Positions 29,197 through 39,221 of a DNA stretch of 64,000 nucleotides are shown piece by piece. The notes beneath the pieces were generated by a model. It was given only the letters and a program-made list of their open reading frames with translations, was not told the DNA's origin and ran no database searches. How positions within the stretch are numbered: the stretch's first letter is position 1; the number at the start of each line of letters is the position of its first letter. Origin of the DNA: Saccharomycopsis malanga (taxonomy: Eukaryota > Ascomycota > Saccharomycetes > Ascoideales > Saccharomycopsidaceae); the NCBI GenBank assembly GCA_004014935.1, contig CP025322.1, positions 2,976,001-3,040,000 of the forward strand. Reading direction: 5' to 3'. Position numbers and translations under genes: made by a program.

Positions 29197-30114
29197 TTAT
29201 GCTTTGGAAAACTCTCCAAAGTCATCGTCAGAGTCACTTTCGTCGCTTTCGCTTTCAAACTTGTTAGTTTTCATTGTAGTGTCTTTGTTAAGTTTTATAT
29301 TATCTGGTTGTTGAACATCATCGTCGTCATCGACGCTTACTTCGTAAAATTGACTTTCCAAATCGTTAATTTTCTTATCAAAAGCATCGCTAGGATCGTT
29401 TTCGTGGGAGTGGTCGTCGTCGTCGTCCTCTTGAATGATATCACCATTACTATCCTGTTGTATGCCGTTTGTTTTTATACTTTCGATATATTCTTCGGTT
29501 TCCTGTCTCAAGGATTCGGCAAAGATGCGGTAATCTTTTTCAAACTGGTTCAAGTACATGCTAAAATTGCTAGCTTCGTAAGAGGAAGGGAGTTTTAAAC
29601 CCATTCCAATACGTTTGATATTACTGTTAGTAGCCGGTGGGTCATGGTGTGCGCCTGGTTTGATGCTATCGATTTCCAATTCGATATCATCGTCTGTTTC
29701 AGGGAAAATAGCATAAACCTTTGAAGAGTCCGTAGGAACAATGCTCGGTTCTTTTTTATCCAATGATGAGACATTAGGAACAGTTGCAAAGACCGATCTG
29801 GTTTTATTATCAACAAGTGCAAGTTTCAATTTGAAATAATCCTGAGGTGCTTTTTGTTTGATTCTATCTCTTGCTTCTACACTATGACTGTCGTCACCTC
29901 CAAAAGGATTGACTCCATTATAATCATCCAAAAGCTCAATCTCATGCAATTCTAGACTTCCTTCCCATAAAGGCGGCCCATCAAGATTCCACCTGCTGAT
30001 ATTGTGCTTATATCCGTCCTCAGCCCTGGGAGGCGGTATACAAAACACCTGTACGTTATCAGTCTTATAAAGAATAATATCAATCTCGCTGTCGGAAACC
30101 TCTGTAGAAGACAT
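29197..30114 (-). CDS. NECAP-like (PHear domain) clathrin-adaptor-associated protein
   Basis: A 305-residue protein starting MSSTEVSDSEID. Residues 15-190 resemble the NECAP PHear domain: DNVQVFCIPPPRAEDGYKHN, RWNLDGPPLWEGSLEL, LALVDNKTRSVFATVPNV, DSSKVYAIF, then GLKLPSSYEASNFSMYL and FEKDYRIFAESLRQ, corresponding to the helix of the family. The C-terminal half is acidic and ends DDDFGEFSKA; DFGEF is the kind of acidic Phe motif that binds adaptor ear domains. NECAP proteins regulate AP-2 in clathrin endocytosis. I do not recall a clear S. cerevisiae orthologue. The reading frame extends upstream only to a TTG, so ATG at 30114 is the start. Confidence 0.82.
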   Translation of the reverse strand: MSSTEVSDSEIDIILYKTDNVQVFCIPPPRAEDGYKHNISRWNLDGPPLWEGSLELHEIELLDDYNGVNPFGGDDSHSVEARDRIKQKAPQDYFKLKLALVDNKTRSVFATVPNVSSLDKKEPSIVPTDSSKVYAIFPETDDDIELEIDSIKPGAHHDPPATNSNIKRIGMGLKLPSSYEASNFSMYLNQFEKDYRIFAESLRQETEEYIESIKTNGIQQDSNGDIIQEDDDDDHSHENDPSDAFDKKINDLESQFYEVSVDDDDDVQQPDNIKLNKDTTMKTNKFESESDESDSDDDFGEFSKA

Positions 30115-30390
30115 GATTATGCGGTATGTTTTCAATAAATTACACCTTTCCTCCAGTATGTCGTTTGATTTCTCGCTCTCTTGCTAACCCCTGTATACTC
30201 TTTTTCCGCTGAGCAATTCTGTTTTTACTGCCAGTTCCGCAATACCTCTTTTACCACTGGTGTAATAGGGTATGATTGCTGACTATGGCGATCAGATCAC
30301 TAAGTAAGGTGCCGGGTAGGGAATGTGCGTACGCAAGCAATACTGAAAAGTTTCTGGTGTGTAGAGTTTAGGTGCTCATTACAAGTCGCA
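30115..30390. promoter_or_regulatory. Divergent promoter region of the NECAP-like gene and VMA22
   Basis: A 276-bp gap between divergent genes. No clear TATA box or known factor site stands out. Confidence 0.4.
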
Positions 30391-31074
30391 ATGATGACAA
30401 TATTGTCGGCAATCAACATGGAAAATCAAGAAAATCTTTTGATTGGACTAAATGTTGAAACCAATCAAGGGAAGAATCAAGGGAAGGCGAAATTGGTTGA
30501 TGAATATTTTTTGATATTGAATGAAATACAACAATTGACACACCAAATCAATAATGAAGCATCCCACGCATTTCTCAGCTTGGCTAAAGCTAATTTTGTA
30601 AGTCAATCAGGGAAACTCAAGCGATTTGGCCCTGATTTCTACGACTTTCGAAACCGTAATGCTGTCTTAACAGTTTCCAACGACGATAAGAAAAATGAGC
30701 TTATTATCCATGATTCTTTGATATTAAACGATGCAAATGTTATTGAAAATACAAAAAAAGAGTTGGAAAATACAATTACTATTAATCATCGAGAAATATA
30801 TTCGGATAATGAGTCAAGCTTGAAAAATCGATCAAAAAAGGATTATGAAAGACAAAAAACCCAATTACATGAAAAAATTCAAACCCGTTTAAACCAAGCC
30901 AAAAAAGATGCTCAAAAACAAAATCCTATCAGAATGTTTAACGGAGGAATGGTTCCGAAAGACTTGTACAAGTCACAAGCCCATAGTAAACAACTAGTCC
31001 TGTTATTGGTGCAACTTGTGAATGTAAAAACCAGACTACGAAACCAAGCAGACAAGATTGTTAATGTTACTTAG
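30391..31074 (+). CDS. VMA22: V-ATPase assembly factor Vma22
   Basis: A 227-residue protein if started at ATG 30391; in-frame ATGs at 30394 and 30418 are also possible, while the longer extension starts with GTG. The N-terminal helix pair (LVDEYFLILNEIQQLTHQIN...AFLSLAKANF) and the C-terminal block NPIRMFNGGMVPKDLYKSQ, then LLVQLVNVKTRL, match S. cerevisiae Vma22 (DPILMFGGVLSVPSSLRQSQ, LIAQLINYKNEI). The middle is charged and variable. Vma22 acts in the ER with Vma12 to assemble the V0 sector and binds newly made subunit a, Vph1, which is encoded 9 kb away. Its 3' end abuts R-family copy B. Confidence 0.85.
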   Translation: MMTILSAINMENQENLLIGLNVETNQGKNQGKAKLVDEYFLILNEIQQLTHQINNEASHAFLSLAKANFVSQSGKLKRFGPDFYDFRNRNAVLTVSNDDKKNELIIHDSLILNDANVIENTKKELENTITINHREIYSDNESSLKNRSKKDYERQKTQLHEKIQTRLNQAKKDAQKQNPIRMFNGGMVPKDLYKSQAHSKQLVLLLVQLVNVKTRLRNQADKIVNVT

Positions 31075-31119
31075 AAAAACGCTATTTTATCGTGATAAAA
31101 CAGGAAAATTGTAATACAA

Positions 31120-32166
31120 TTTTGCTGCAATCTTAATTTAGGCATCCAACAATAAAACTCTTTCAACAAATTGACATACCGCCGTATTAAAAGCTAAAAC
31201 ATACCTTATAATTTTTGACAAACAAACTGCCATAGTTTATCACCAGTTTACAGTCAGTGCACAACTTCCATAAGCATGTAATAAAACAAATCAGAATCTG
31301 AAACAGGGAAAAAACAAAAAACTAAAGTCAAAGTAACATCAAACCATTTGCAACTTTACTGAACAGGAATAAATGTTTTTTATAAAACGGACTTTCCAGA
31401 ACCAAGGTATAAAGCATTGCGCTTTACAGAGCCCCATAAAAAGATGCAGCATATACAGGAAGTTGAAATATCCTTGTTTGACAATATATAATGATTATTA
31501 TCAAATAGAAGTTTCTCTGTGAACCTATAATAAACAAAAGTTTTTGTAGCTTGGAGATACGTGCTTCTTTGGAGTGAAACACCATTCAAATCTTAAAGGA
31601 GACATAAATAAAACCAAAAGCATCGAAAAACTGTTGAATAACATCAAGGAATAAAGGTAATCTCTCTATGAGAAAGGAACAACACGATTTTTAACAAATT
31701 ACGTGCTCATTTTTGACAATGTATGATACTTTCTCACTATCAAATAGTTTATAAAAGCCAACTCTCAAAACAAAGTACATAATGTAAAACGCTAGGACGT
31801 ACAGGGTATAGAAATATAATTTTTTCAAGGTTTGGTTTGCTTTAAAGAGTCTAGAGTATGATTTAAAAGAATAAATTTTCTGTCAAAATTTGCCATTTTC
31901 AGTTATATCAAATATTTATGCGCAAATCTAATTATTAATCATTATTAATAGCACTTAAGTATAGGAAAAAAATCCAGGATGTTAATGTATATTTTTTCAA
32001 ATCACAATAACCTGTATAGCACTGATTTAATTCAACAGAACGTTTAATGAATACTCCAAAACGTCAACAGCGCGAATCGAGTACCAAAAACCAAAGTGAG
32101 GGACGCCACACTATTTTTGGGTGGCGCATGACTCCACCAACTTGGCCACTTGGCAATAGTAAGGCA
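31120..32166 (-). repeat. R-family 1-kb repeat, copy B
   Basis: Full-length copy, colinear with 52685-53756 from TGCAATCTTAATTTAGGC (plus strand) through GGCAATAGTAAGGC. On the minus strand the head has TGGCCAAGTTGGTGGAGTC (A-box, 32148 downward) and GGTACTCGATTCG (32085-32073). Starts 45 bp after the VMA22 stop codon. Open frames in it are short and not conserved between copies. Confidence 0.88.
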
Positions 32167-32258
32167 TTGCATATTGAATATATTTTTGTTCAAAAGACTA
32201 AATATCTTGACTTTTCGAGAGGATATTTTGTCACTGATTTATGTTAACTAATGATAGT

Positions 32259-32451
32259 TATTATAATAATAATAATACATTCTATGTTTCGAGCCCAGTA
32301 AATATCGTCTCGTGGAGACGCGCTATGCCTAAAGAGACTTGGTAAAAGCTAGTGAAGAAAACCAAATAATGTCCTGTTAATCATAATCGACTCACCATTG
32401 AGCCTGTTAGGTCTTTTATCGTCTCCGGGAACACAAGACACTGAGCCATTT
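32259..32451 (-). mobile_element. S-family (SINE-like) element, copy S6
   Basis: Minus strand: TGGCTCAGTGTCTTGTGTTC (32448-32429), AGGCTCAATGGTGAGTCGAT, a body with CCAAGTCTCTTTAGGCATAG, the 3' signature ACTGGGCTCGAAACATAGA and an (ATT)n tail (32275-32259). Same orientation and relative order as S5 next to R copy A. Confidence 0.72.
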
Positions 32452-32957
32452 GGTGCAGCAGCAGGTAAAATGCAGTATAACAATAAATACGTTAGTTTAT
32501 TGCAATATAATACTTTAGTTATGAACTATAACAACTCACTAGTGTCATTCAAATAAACAGCCTTTGGTACGAAACTATTAAAAGTAAACTCAAGTCTTTT
32601 TGAATAGTTTGTTATATATACTAATCAAATATAACTGAACATTTGGTCTGAAAATCATTCGAATCATTTTTTGTCAAATGGCAAAATCACTATTAGCATA
32701 AATGTCTTCAATAAGCTTACTACTTTTTGTACAACTTGAATATACAACATTTTTATTAAATGTCCGTTGACTGTGATCTTCTTTAATTTATCATATATAT
32801 AAATCAAAACCTATCATGAATTATTGAAGTAATCTCATTTTACCCTTATCAGCAATTTTAACAAAATTCAAAGCAGGACAAACTACAAACAAAATCAAAT
32901 AACAAGTATGCATTGTTCCCATATCTATAAAAGGGTGAAACCTAACACAACAAACGA
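32452..32957. other. SSZ1 3' flanking region
   Basis: About 500 bp of AT-rich sequence. No gene or further repeat copy recognised. Confidence 0.55.
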
Positions 32958-34586
32958 TTATACCTCAACTTTGGTGACTGGAGCATCAGCCTTGTCTTCT
33001 CTAGCAAAAAGAGTCAACTTGTCGTCTTTACTGATATCAATAGTGATTTCAATGAGAGCGCCTTGACTGACATTCTTGACAACCAAATCAGCGATTTTGG
33101 TTTTTGGAACAAACACTTTTTCTCTAATAACTTCAGGTTCGTCATCTTCATCAGACCAATCAGATTCTTCGTCATCTTCATCCTTTTCTTCCTTTGGAGC
33201 AGGTTGCACAGTGGTTTCTTTAATGTCTCTGTCGGCTTCATAGATAGACACCAAGGCATCTCCCTTTGGAGCAGCAACTTTGATGGAACGACGGATAGGA
33301 GTGGCGGTTTCGGATCTCAAGATCTGTACAAATTTGCCTTCACCATCAACTATACCTAAAGCTTTTGTGAGATGAGGGGTGTTGAGGACAACAGGTTGCA
33401 AGGCTTCCTTGATTTCTTCTTCATCGAAAGATTCAATCAAAGCAGCTTGCAAAGCAGCACCTCTGGCAATCAAATCTACAGGGTCTACGGCCTTTGGAGT
33501 GGCTGGGGAGATGATCTTTACAGATTCTGGGAAAGTGGCTTCCAAGTTGGCAGCAACCTTTGGAATAAAAGAGGTACCGCCAACCAACAAGATTTCGTCA
33601 ATGTCCAATTTGTCGTAACCAGACTTTTCGACAATGCTTTCAACAAAAGTGTTGATCTGAGTAAAGACGTTTCTGGCAGAGACTTCAAAACGTAGTCTGT
33701 TGATGGAAGAATGGAAATCGTAGCCATCGTTCAAAGAGTCGATAGAGATAGTGGCAGTCTGAACGTTGGAAAGCGTTTTCTTGGTGGATACAGTAGCAGA
33801 ATGCAATTTAGTCAACGATTTGTGGTTGTTTCTTGGGTTTGACTTGTATTTTTTTTCAAACTCCTTGGCAAAGAATTCAGCCAAAGCAGCATCGATCTTA
33901 GAACCACCTAACTCCAAGTCATGTGCGGTTTCCAAAATGGTAAAAATGCCACCTCTGGCAGCAACAACAGCAGCATCAGATCTAAGACCCCCAAAGTCTG
34001 CAACAACATACAATTTGTCCTTACCCTGTTCGTTGAAACTGGTTGTGTGTGCCAAAAGAGCAGCACTGGGCTCTTTGATGAGCTGCAACACTTTCATGCC
34101 AGCCTTTTCACTGCTGGCAACTAATGCCTTCTGCTGGGTCTCGCTGAAGTTGGTTGGAATGGCAATCACCACTCCGTCAATCTTGGAACCAATGAAATCC
34201 TCAGCAGAAATTCTCAACTGGTTCAAATGTCTCGTGACAACCTCATCAACACTGATGGTTTCCTCGCCATCTGCTCTAGTGATCTTGTATCCAACCTTGC
34301 CGTCAAGCTCAATAGGTTTGGCTCCGTTACCAGCACTGGTAGGATCGATTTTTTCGAACGGAACACCCAAATAATCTCTGAACCCAATAATAGTATTGCC
34401 TGGGTTTCTCAATAACTGCGCAAGGGCTTGTCCTCCATGATACTCATCATCTCCAACATACGACAAGGCTGTTGGGATCGAACGTTCACCATCCTGGTTT
34501 GCAATAATATCCACCTTTCCATCGGCTGAAGCAACCGCGATCGAGGAAGCGGTGTTACCAAAGTTGATACCAATCACTGTAGACAT
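32958..34586 (-). CDS. SSZ1: Atypical Hsp70 Ssz1 of the ribosome-associated complex
   Basis: A 542-residue protein starting MSTVIGINFGNTASS (ATG 34586; the upstream in-frame codon is only GTG). Close match to S. cerevisiae Ssz1 (538): IANQDGERSIPTALSYVGDD, GGQALAQLLRNPGNTIIGFR, VVADFGGLRSDAAVVAARGG, LLVGGTSFIPKVAANLE, LQPVVLNTPHLTKALG. The short substrate-binding part with EEKDEDDEESDWSDEDDEPE is typical. With the J-protein Zuo1 it forms RAC, which stimulates Ssb at the ribosome exit tunnel. Leucine codons are nearly all TTG/CTT with CTG absent where I checked, as expected for a highly expressed gene here. Confidence 0.97.
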   Translation of the reverse strand: MSTVIGINFGNTASSIAVASADGKVDIIANQDGERSIPTALSYVGDDEYHGGQALAQLLRNPGNTIIGFRDYLGVPFEKIDPTSAGNGAKPIELDGKVGYKITRADGEETISVDEVVTRHLNQLRISAEDFIGSKIDGVVIAIPTNFSETQQKALVASSEKAGMKVLQLIKEPSAALLAHTTSFNEQGKDKLYVVADFGGLRSDAAVVAARGGIFTILETAHDLELGGSKIDAALAEFFAKEFEKKYKSNPRNNHKSLTKLHSATVSTKKTLSNVQTATISIDSLNDGYDFHSSINRLRFEVSARNVFTQINTFVESIVEKSGYDKLDIDEILLVGGTSFIPKVAANLEATFPESVKIISPATPKAVDPVDLIARGAALQAALIESFDEEEIKEALQPVVLNTPHLTKALGIVDGEGKFVQILRSETATPIRRSIKVAAPKGDALVSIYEADRDIKETTVQPAPKEEKDEDDEESDWSDEDDEPEVIREKVFVPKTKIADLVVKNVSQGALIEITIDISKDDKLTLFAREDKADAPVTKVEV

Positions 34587-35592
34587 ATTTGGCTTATATT
34601 TGATAGTTGTTGGCACTGTGCTTATCTTTGTTTTATTTCTTTCTAGTGTAATTTTGTACGATTAAGAAATTTTTTCGCTCAAAATTTCACCAACTATGCC
34701 GATGCCACCCATTATGGTTACGGGCACTGGGTGCCAGAGATTATCAAAGGTGCTATTAATTGCGAGTGAATGTGAGTAATTGTAGGTGCAAATTTAGCAG
34801 AATGATGTGTTTTTGGTGGGTCTTTTTGGATAATATGGGATTATCAACGGGATGGCGAGATTTGTTTAATTTTTTTGAAAAAGGGGACATATTAAACTTT
34901 TGCTAAATTAAAGATGATAGAAAACCATTATGATATAAACTAACTAGCTCAGCCTCTTTTGTGACCATCTTTGGTAACATTTGTTGGTCGTGACAAGGAA
35001 ATTCTGTGAATCGTTTATATTTCATTCAATACTATTGTATGGGGATATATTTAATGCAATCACATGCTGAAATATGTACGGATCATGCGTACGCTCTCAA
35101 TATGGTAATCGGCCCATCGAAGAGACACGGTATGTTGAATTGGCATTTCAGAGAGCAATGTTTTGAATAAGGACTAGAATGCATAGCACCACATGTCCAT
35201 AAAACCAGAAACCATAGTTCAACCAAAAAGCTATTAACAAATAAGCAAAAAATAATGAATATATATCAATCGCTGCGAAATAATCAATAAACAGTGAAAA
35301 AAACAGTCCCCTAAAAAAAACACACTTTCTTAACACTTTGCCGAATCCATGCCAGCTAGTAATAATCATAACTCATAAAAATCAAGTTACACTACGTTCA
35401 TACGTACCAAAACACTATAACCAGTTCCACAGGTTAAGCACCCCCTGCACAGTAGGTAGGCGATCAGAAGCCCCGTCCCTGAGTGGAAATTAGTAGGAGC
35501 ACTCTCTATATGAGAGGATATAAGATGACCATGAAGTATAAGTGGAGATCGGGCAGGATCTGGGGGCAGATAATTGGTCGAATAACGATAAA
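34587..35592. other. Divergent promoter region of SSZ1 and TFB1
   Basis: About 1 kb. The SSZ1-proximal part has a small GC-richer patch (34690-34740). Frames here are short or lack ATG starts, and an in-frame GTG upstream of TFB1 is not a start. No RNA gene recognised. Confidence 0.55.
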
Positions 35593-37497
35593 ATGGCAAC
35601 AACAGTGAGCGGTGCGGCTATTTTCAAAAAGAAAAACGGGCTTCTTTCCATATATGAAGATGCGGATCCGCCAATGTTGAAATGGATTGCTGCAGACCAA
35701 AGTGTGGCAGTTCCTAGGGTTGAGATTCCCTTGAGAAGCATTACGAATCTCCAGGCGTCTCCGGCAAGTCTGGAAAAGTTGTTGATCCGACTTTTGCATT
35801 TGCAGGAGGGGTCGGAGGAGCCTGCCAAGACAGTATTCAGCTTCACAAACAAGATGATTATGGACACCATCAAGGACTCACTTAGGCTTATTGTTGAGCG
35901 ACAAGAGGCGTCGAAACAGACAACCAAGCAGGCGCGGAGTGTGCAGATTCAGCTCAACCAATCAAAGGACATTTTGGAAGAGATTCTAGACCCGAAAAAG
36001 TTGTTGAACAATTTGGAATTGCAGGAAAAGTTGTTGAACAGCGAGCCGGCTTTGAAGCAGGTCTTCACAGAGGCAGTTATTAGGAACAATTTGGACCCCC
36101 AGGAGTTTTGGAGAACACGTTTGCATCTACTAGGCACCTTTGCGTTGAAAAACAAGGCGAAAAGAGGCCCTTACAATGTGTTGAGTACTATCAATTTGGT
36201 AGCCTCTAGTGACAACAATGTTGATTTGAATGTCACCAGAGAAAAGATCCATAGTATTTTTGACCAGTATCCGATTGTGCGCAAAGCATATGAGGACAAT
36301 GTGCCGCGGATTCCCGAGGGTGAGTTCTGGTCCCGTTTTTTTGCATCCAAGTTGTTCCGCAAGCTTCGTGGCGAGAAGATGAACAAGAATGAAAAAGGCG
36401 ACGTCATTCTAGACAACTACTTGAAGGTTTCTGACGGAGAATTAGCCCTTATGGATGAGGAAGACAAACATAGAAAGTTGGCAGAAAAAGGCGAAGACGA
36501 TGTAGACTGGGATATCAATTCGATCAACCGCTTTCTAGATGTCCAGGCAAATGAGGAGGACAACTCGCAAAAGTTGGGCAACCAGCCTGATTTCACAATG
36601 CGTCCCGAAAAAGATAAGGAAATGGTGTCCATAATGCGTGGCTTCAACAGATTGAGCAAAAAGTTGGTAGAAAACGTTGAGGACGAGGAAAAGTATATCA
36701 AGGCAAAGAAAAGAAAACTTCTGCCGGAAGCAGAGTTGGAAGAATCTCATCAGGAGAAAACAAAAGAGCTTTTAATCCACGATTTGGAGCAGAACGATGA
36801 GGCAGAGTTTATAGAGCTTCACGTAAATGATTTAAAGTCTGTAAAACAAACAGCACAGCTGGTAGAACAAATCAGCATAGACAGCCTATCACACATGATA
36901 GGCAGCATGCAGGGTTACTTTCCCCCTGCCAGCGTAGACTTAAAGTCGGTGTATAAAGATAAAGCAGCAATAGATGGGGTAAATAAAGAGATCATCTCCC
37001 AAATCATCAAAAACGCCAAGCAGTCCAAACAGAGCTGGCAGGTCTCCAAAACTATAGAAAGCGAACTTGTTGGCAATGCCAGCGCCACAGGTGCTGCTGC
37101 CTCCGCAAATGGAATAGTTGATTCCGCTCTAAGTGCCATTGGTAGTGCCGCTCAAACAGACCAGGTCTCATTGGACAAACTCAAAATATCCAGAGCTGCC
37201 ATTGAAAACTTGAGATTGGTCCACATCACCTCCGAGGAGTTTTTGAAACATTTTTGGCTCCATTTCAATTCAGGAGACCCCTCCCAGGCTAACACTGTAA
37301 GAAGATTGTATAATAGTATCAAGAAGTGCATCAAACGGATCTCTGTGGCTGTCAAAGGCGTCAAGGACGAAACAACGCCTGAAAAAGCCGACGAAATGGA
37401 GGCCTACGCTAAACTTTTATTGTCTCCTGTAATCAAGTCACTTATTAAAGCAAAGAAAGAGTATGAACTCGCCGAGGCCGAGGCTGAACGTTTTTGA
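35593..37497 (+). CDS. TFB1: TFIIH core subunit Tfb1 (p62)
   Basis: A 634-residue protein (S. cerevisiae 642). N-terminal PH domain at about 1-110 (SGAAIFKKKNGLLSI, ...RSITNLQASPAS). BSD domains follow at about 135-290: QEFWRTRLHLLGTFAL, RGPYNVLSTINLVASSDNNV, EGEFWSRFFASKLFRKLRGE, DVILDNYLKV. Then NQPDFTMRPEKD...MRGFNRLSKKLVE and the C-terminal helical part (EEFLKHFWLHFNSGDPSQANTV). It is a core subunit of TFIIH in RNA polymerase II initiation and nucleotide excision repair. Codon 60 is CTG exactly where S. cerevisiae has Ser (LQATPASSEKMMLRL), evidence for the CUG-Ser code. Confidence 0.96.
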   Translation: MATTVSGAAIFKKKNGLLSIYEDADPPMLKWIAADQSVAVPRVEIPLRSITNLQASPASLEKLLIRLLHLQEGSEEPAKTVFSFTNKMIMDTIKDSLRLIVERQEASKQTTKQARSVQIQLNQSKDILEEILDPKKLLNNLELQEKLLNSEPALKQVFTEAVIRNNLDPQEFWRTRLHLLGTFALKNKAKRGPYNVLSTINLVASSDNNVDLNVTREKIHSIFDQYPIVRKAYEDNVPRIPEGEFWSRFFASKLFRKLRGEKMNKNEKGDVILDNYLKVSDGELALMDEEDKHRKLAEKGEDDVDWDINSINRFLDVQANEEDNSQKLGNQPDFTMRPEKDKEMVSIMRGFNRLSKKLVENVEDEEKYIKAKKRKLLPEAELEESHQEKTKELLIHDLEQNDEAEFIELHVNDLKSVKQTAQLVEQISIDSLSHMIGSMQGYFPPASVDLKSVYKDKAAIDGVNKEIISQIIKNAKQSKQSWQVSKTIESELVGNASATGAAASANGIVDSALSAIGSAAQTDQVSLDKLKISRAAIENLRLVHITSEEFLKHFWLHFNSGDPSQANTVRRLYNSIKKCIKRISVAVKGVKDETTPEKADEMEAYAKLLLSPVIKSLIKAKKEYELAEAEAERF

Positions 37498-38206
37498 TTG
37501 GTATACTGTTTCTTGATTCGTGATCATATAGATTCATTGCGTACATTACAACTTAACTCATGATTTTGCATACAATATAGGTTAAATAGCATATGCTGTT
37601 ATGTCAACGAGCATTTGCAAGTTTTGTTAGCTGTAGCTATTGCAAATGATACTTATAAAACTGACTGTTGTTATATGAAATTTGAATTTCTTTACATACC
37701 TTGGTTTTCTCGGCTTTCATAATGACGAACGTAACTCATTGATTTACGACATGGGCTTACTCCTGATACTCACATAAAAAGATACATCAGAATCCATGAA
37801 TACATGGACATGATGTGCTTTCCCTACTCGTACTAGACTGATATTGACTTGACTGGAAATTGGTTGGAAGCCTACTTCAAGAAGCCCAACTGAACCACAG
37901 CCATGCAAACTTTAATATAATCCAAAGCTACATGGAATTGTAGTATTTAACATTATTAACTTTAAAATTTGAAATATTCATTTTAGATGATACTGGTTTA
38001 TTTGAAAATCATATATATTGGATACTCTTAGGCGTAAAATCGGCTACTCAGCTTGCCATATCTTAACATAGGCTTAATATTCATACAATTCTATATATAA
38101 AGCTCACTAAAACTGAAAAAACGAAATTTCTCTTACCAAACCTGTATTTTTGTATTTGCTTTCTTTACAATACAGAATGGCACAGCTTATTAACCGTGCT
38201 CACTGT
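37498..38206. other. Intergenic region between convergent TFB1 and DTD1
   Basis: About 700 bp, AT-rich, with no supported gene or repeat copy. Confidence 0.55.
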
Positions 38207-38778
38207 TCAAGGATCTTTTGTATCAACTAGTATCGTCACTGGGCCCCTAAATAATTGTTAGTACATTACCATACAAAGTTTTACCAGATAACTAACAATA
38301 CTTACTCATTGATTAGGCCAACATCCATCATGGCTCCAAATACACCATCCTTCACCTTCTCGTCTCCTATTTCCGCTCTCAAAGTCACTAAAAAGTAATT
38401 GTACAACTCCTGAGCTAAACTACTCTTCTGTGCAAGGTGAAAGTCAGGCTTGGTGCCCTTTTTGGTCTTTGCCATAAGTGTGAACTGAGACACAGACAAA
38501 ATCTCACCACTGATGTCTTTGACACTTTGTTTCCAGAGCCCCTCGCCATTAACATCAGCGAAAAGTCTCATTCTTACAATCTTTTTACACAACGCATCCG
38601 CATCCTCTTTTGTATCATCTGTGCCAATCCCTATTAGCACCATAAGACCTTTCAGAATGCTGGTTGGATGTTAGTAAATGAAAAACTGGTTCAATCATTC
38701 AGTCTGAACCTACGAGGATACCACTTTGCTGTCAACAGTGACCGACGCTTTAGTGACCTTTTGGATTACTGCCTTCAT
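38207..38778 (-). CDS. DTD1: D-aminoacyl-tRNA deacylase Dtd1, two short introns
   Basis: The CDS is complement(join(38207..38246, 38306..38659, 38714..38778)), 152 residues (S. cerevisiae 150). Exon 1: MKAVIQKVTKASVTVDSKVV; exon 2: the core with GEILSVSQFTLMAKTKKGTK and FGAMMDVGLINE; exon 3: GPVTILVDTKDP. Intron 1 (54 nt) starts GTAGGT, branch TACTAAC (38676-38670), acceptor CCAG. Intron 2 (59 nt) starts GTAAGT, branch TACTAAC (38263-38257), acceptor TTAG. Both joins restore the family sequence; the SQFTL and NEGPVT motifs form the active site. The enzyme removes D-amino acids and mischarged glycine from tRNA. The unspliced middle exon alone would lack the essential Gly-Pro motif. Confidence 0.95.
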
Positions 38779-39221
38779 TTTTGCTTATTGTATTTAGGCA
38801 AATTTCACCAAATAGTATACAATTAGAGTCATCATGATATTTCAATATTTCGCTATATTTCAGCATGCCAGGTGCATCCTAATGCATGAGACTGCATACC
38901 ATAGGTGAAGGTAAACGAAAACGCTAAATGGACAAAATGTTACTATGAGATCAAAACTGACATCGTCAAAACAATACCTCAATACCCAAACATTTTGCAC
39001 ATTGCAAACGAATAGGATTATAACCAATAACACTTCATAGTACTTGCATATTGATACCGCATTATACATCATCTCATCTAAATAGTCACGTGAATAAAAA
39101 TTTTTTCAGGCCCAAATGATGCAGAAACTTTTCAGAGCTCATCTATATAGTGTAAATATTATATAGAGCCAGCATAGTAGTGTGGATTTGATACAAAAAG
39201 CTGGTGTTATTTCAATACAAG
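38779..39221. promoter_or_regulatory. Divergent promoter region of DTD1 and BFR2, with Cbf1-like and RRPE-like sites
   Basis: TCACGTGA (39086-39093) is a Cbf1-type palindrome. AAAAATTTTTTCA, beginning at about 39096, resembles the RRPE element (TGAAAAATTTT reversed) typical of ribosome-biogenesis genes such as BFR2. Confidence 0.5.

Noticed and set aside
22663-32247. Open frames inside the R repeats (22663-22875 and 32047-32247)
   Set aside because: They are in different parts of the element, and frames are not kept between the three copies.
34587-34616. Ten-residue N-terminal extension of SSZ1
   Set aside because: The first codon is GTG; the ATG at 34586 aligns with the Ssz1 start.
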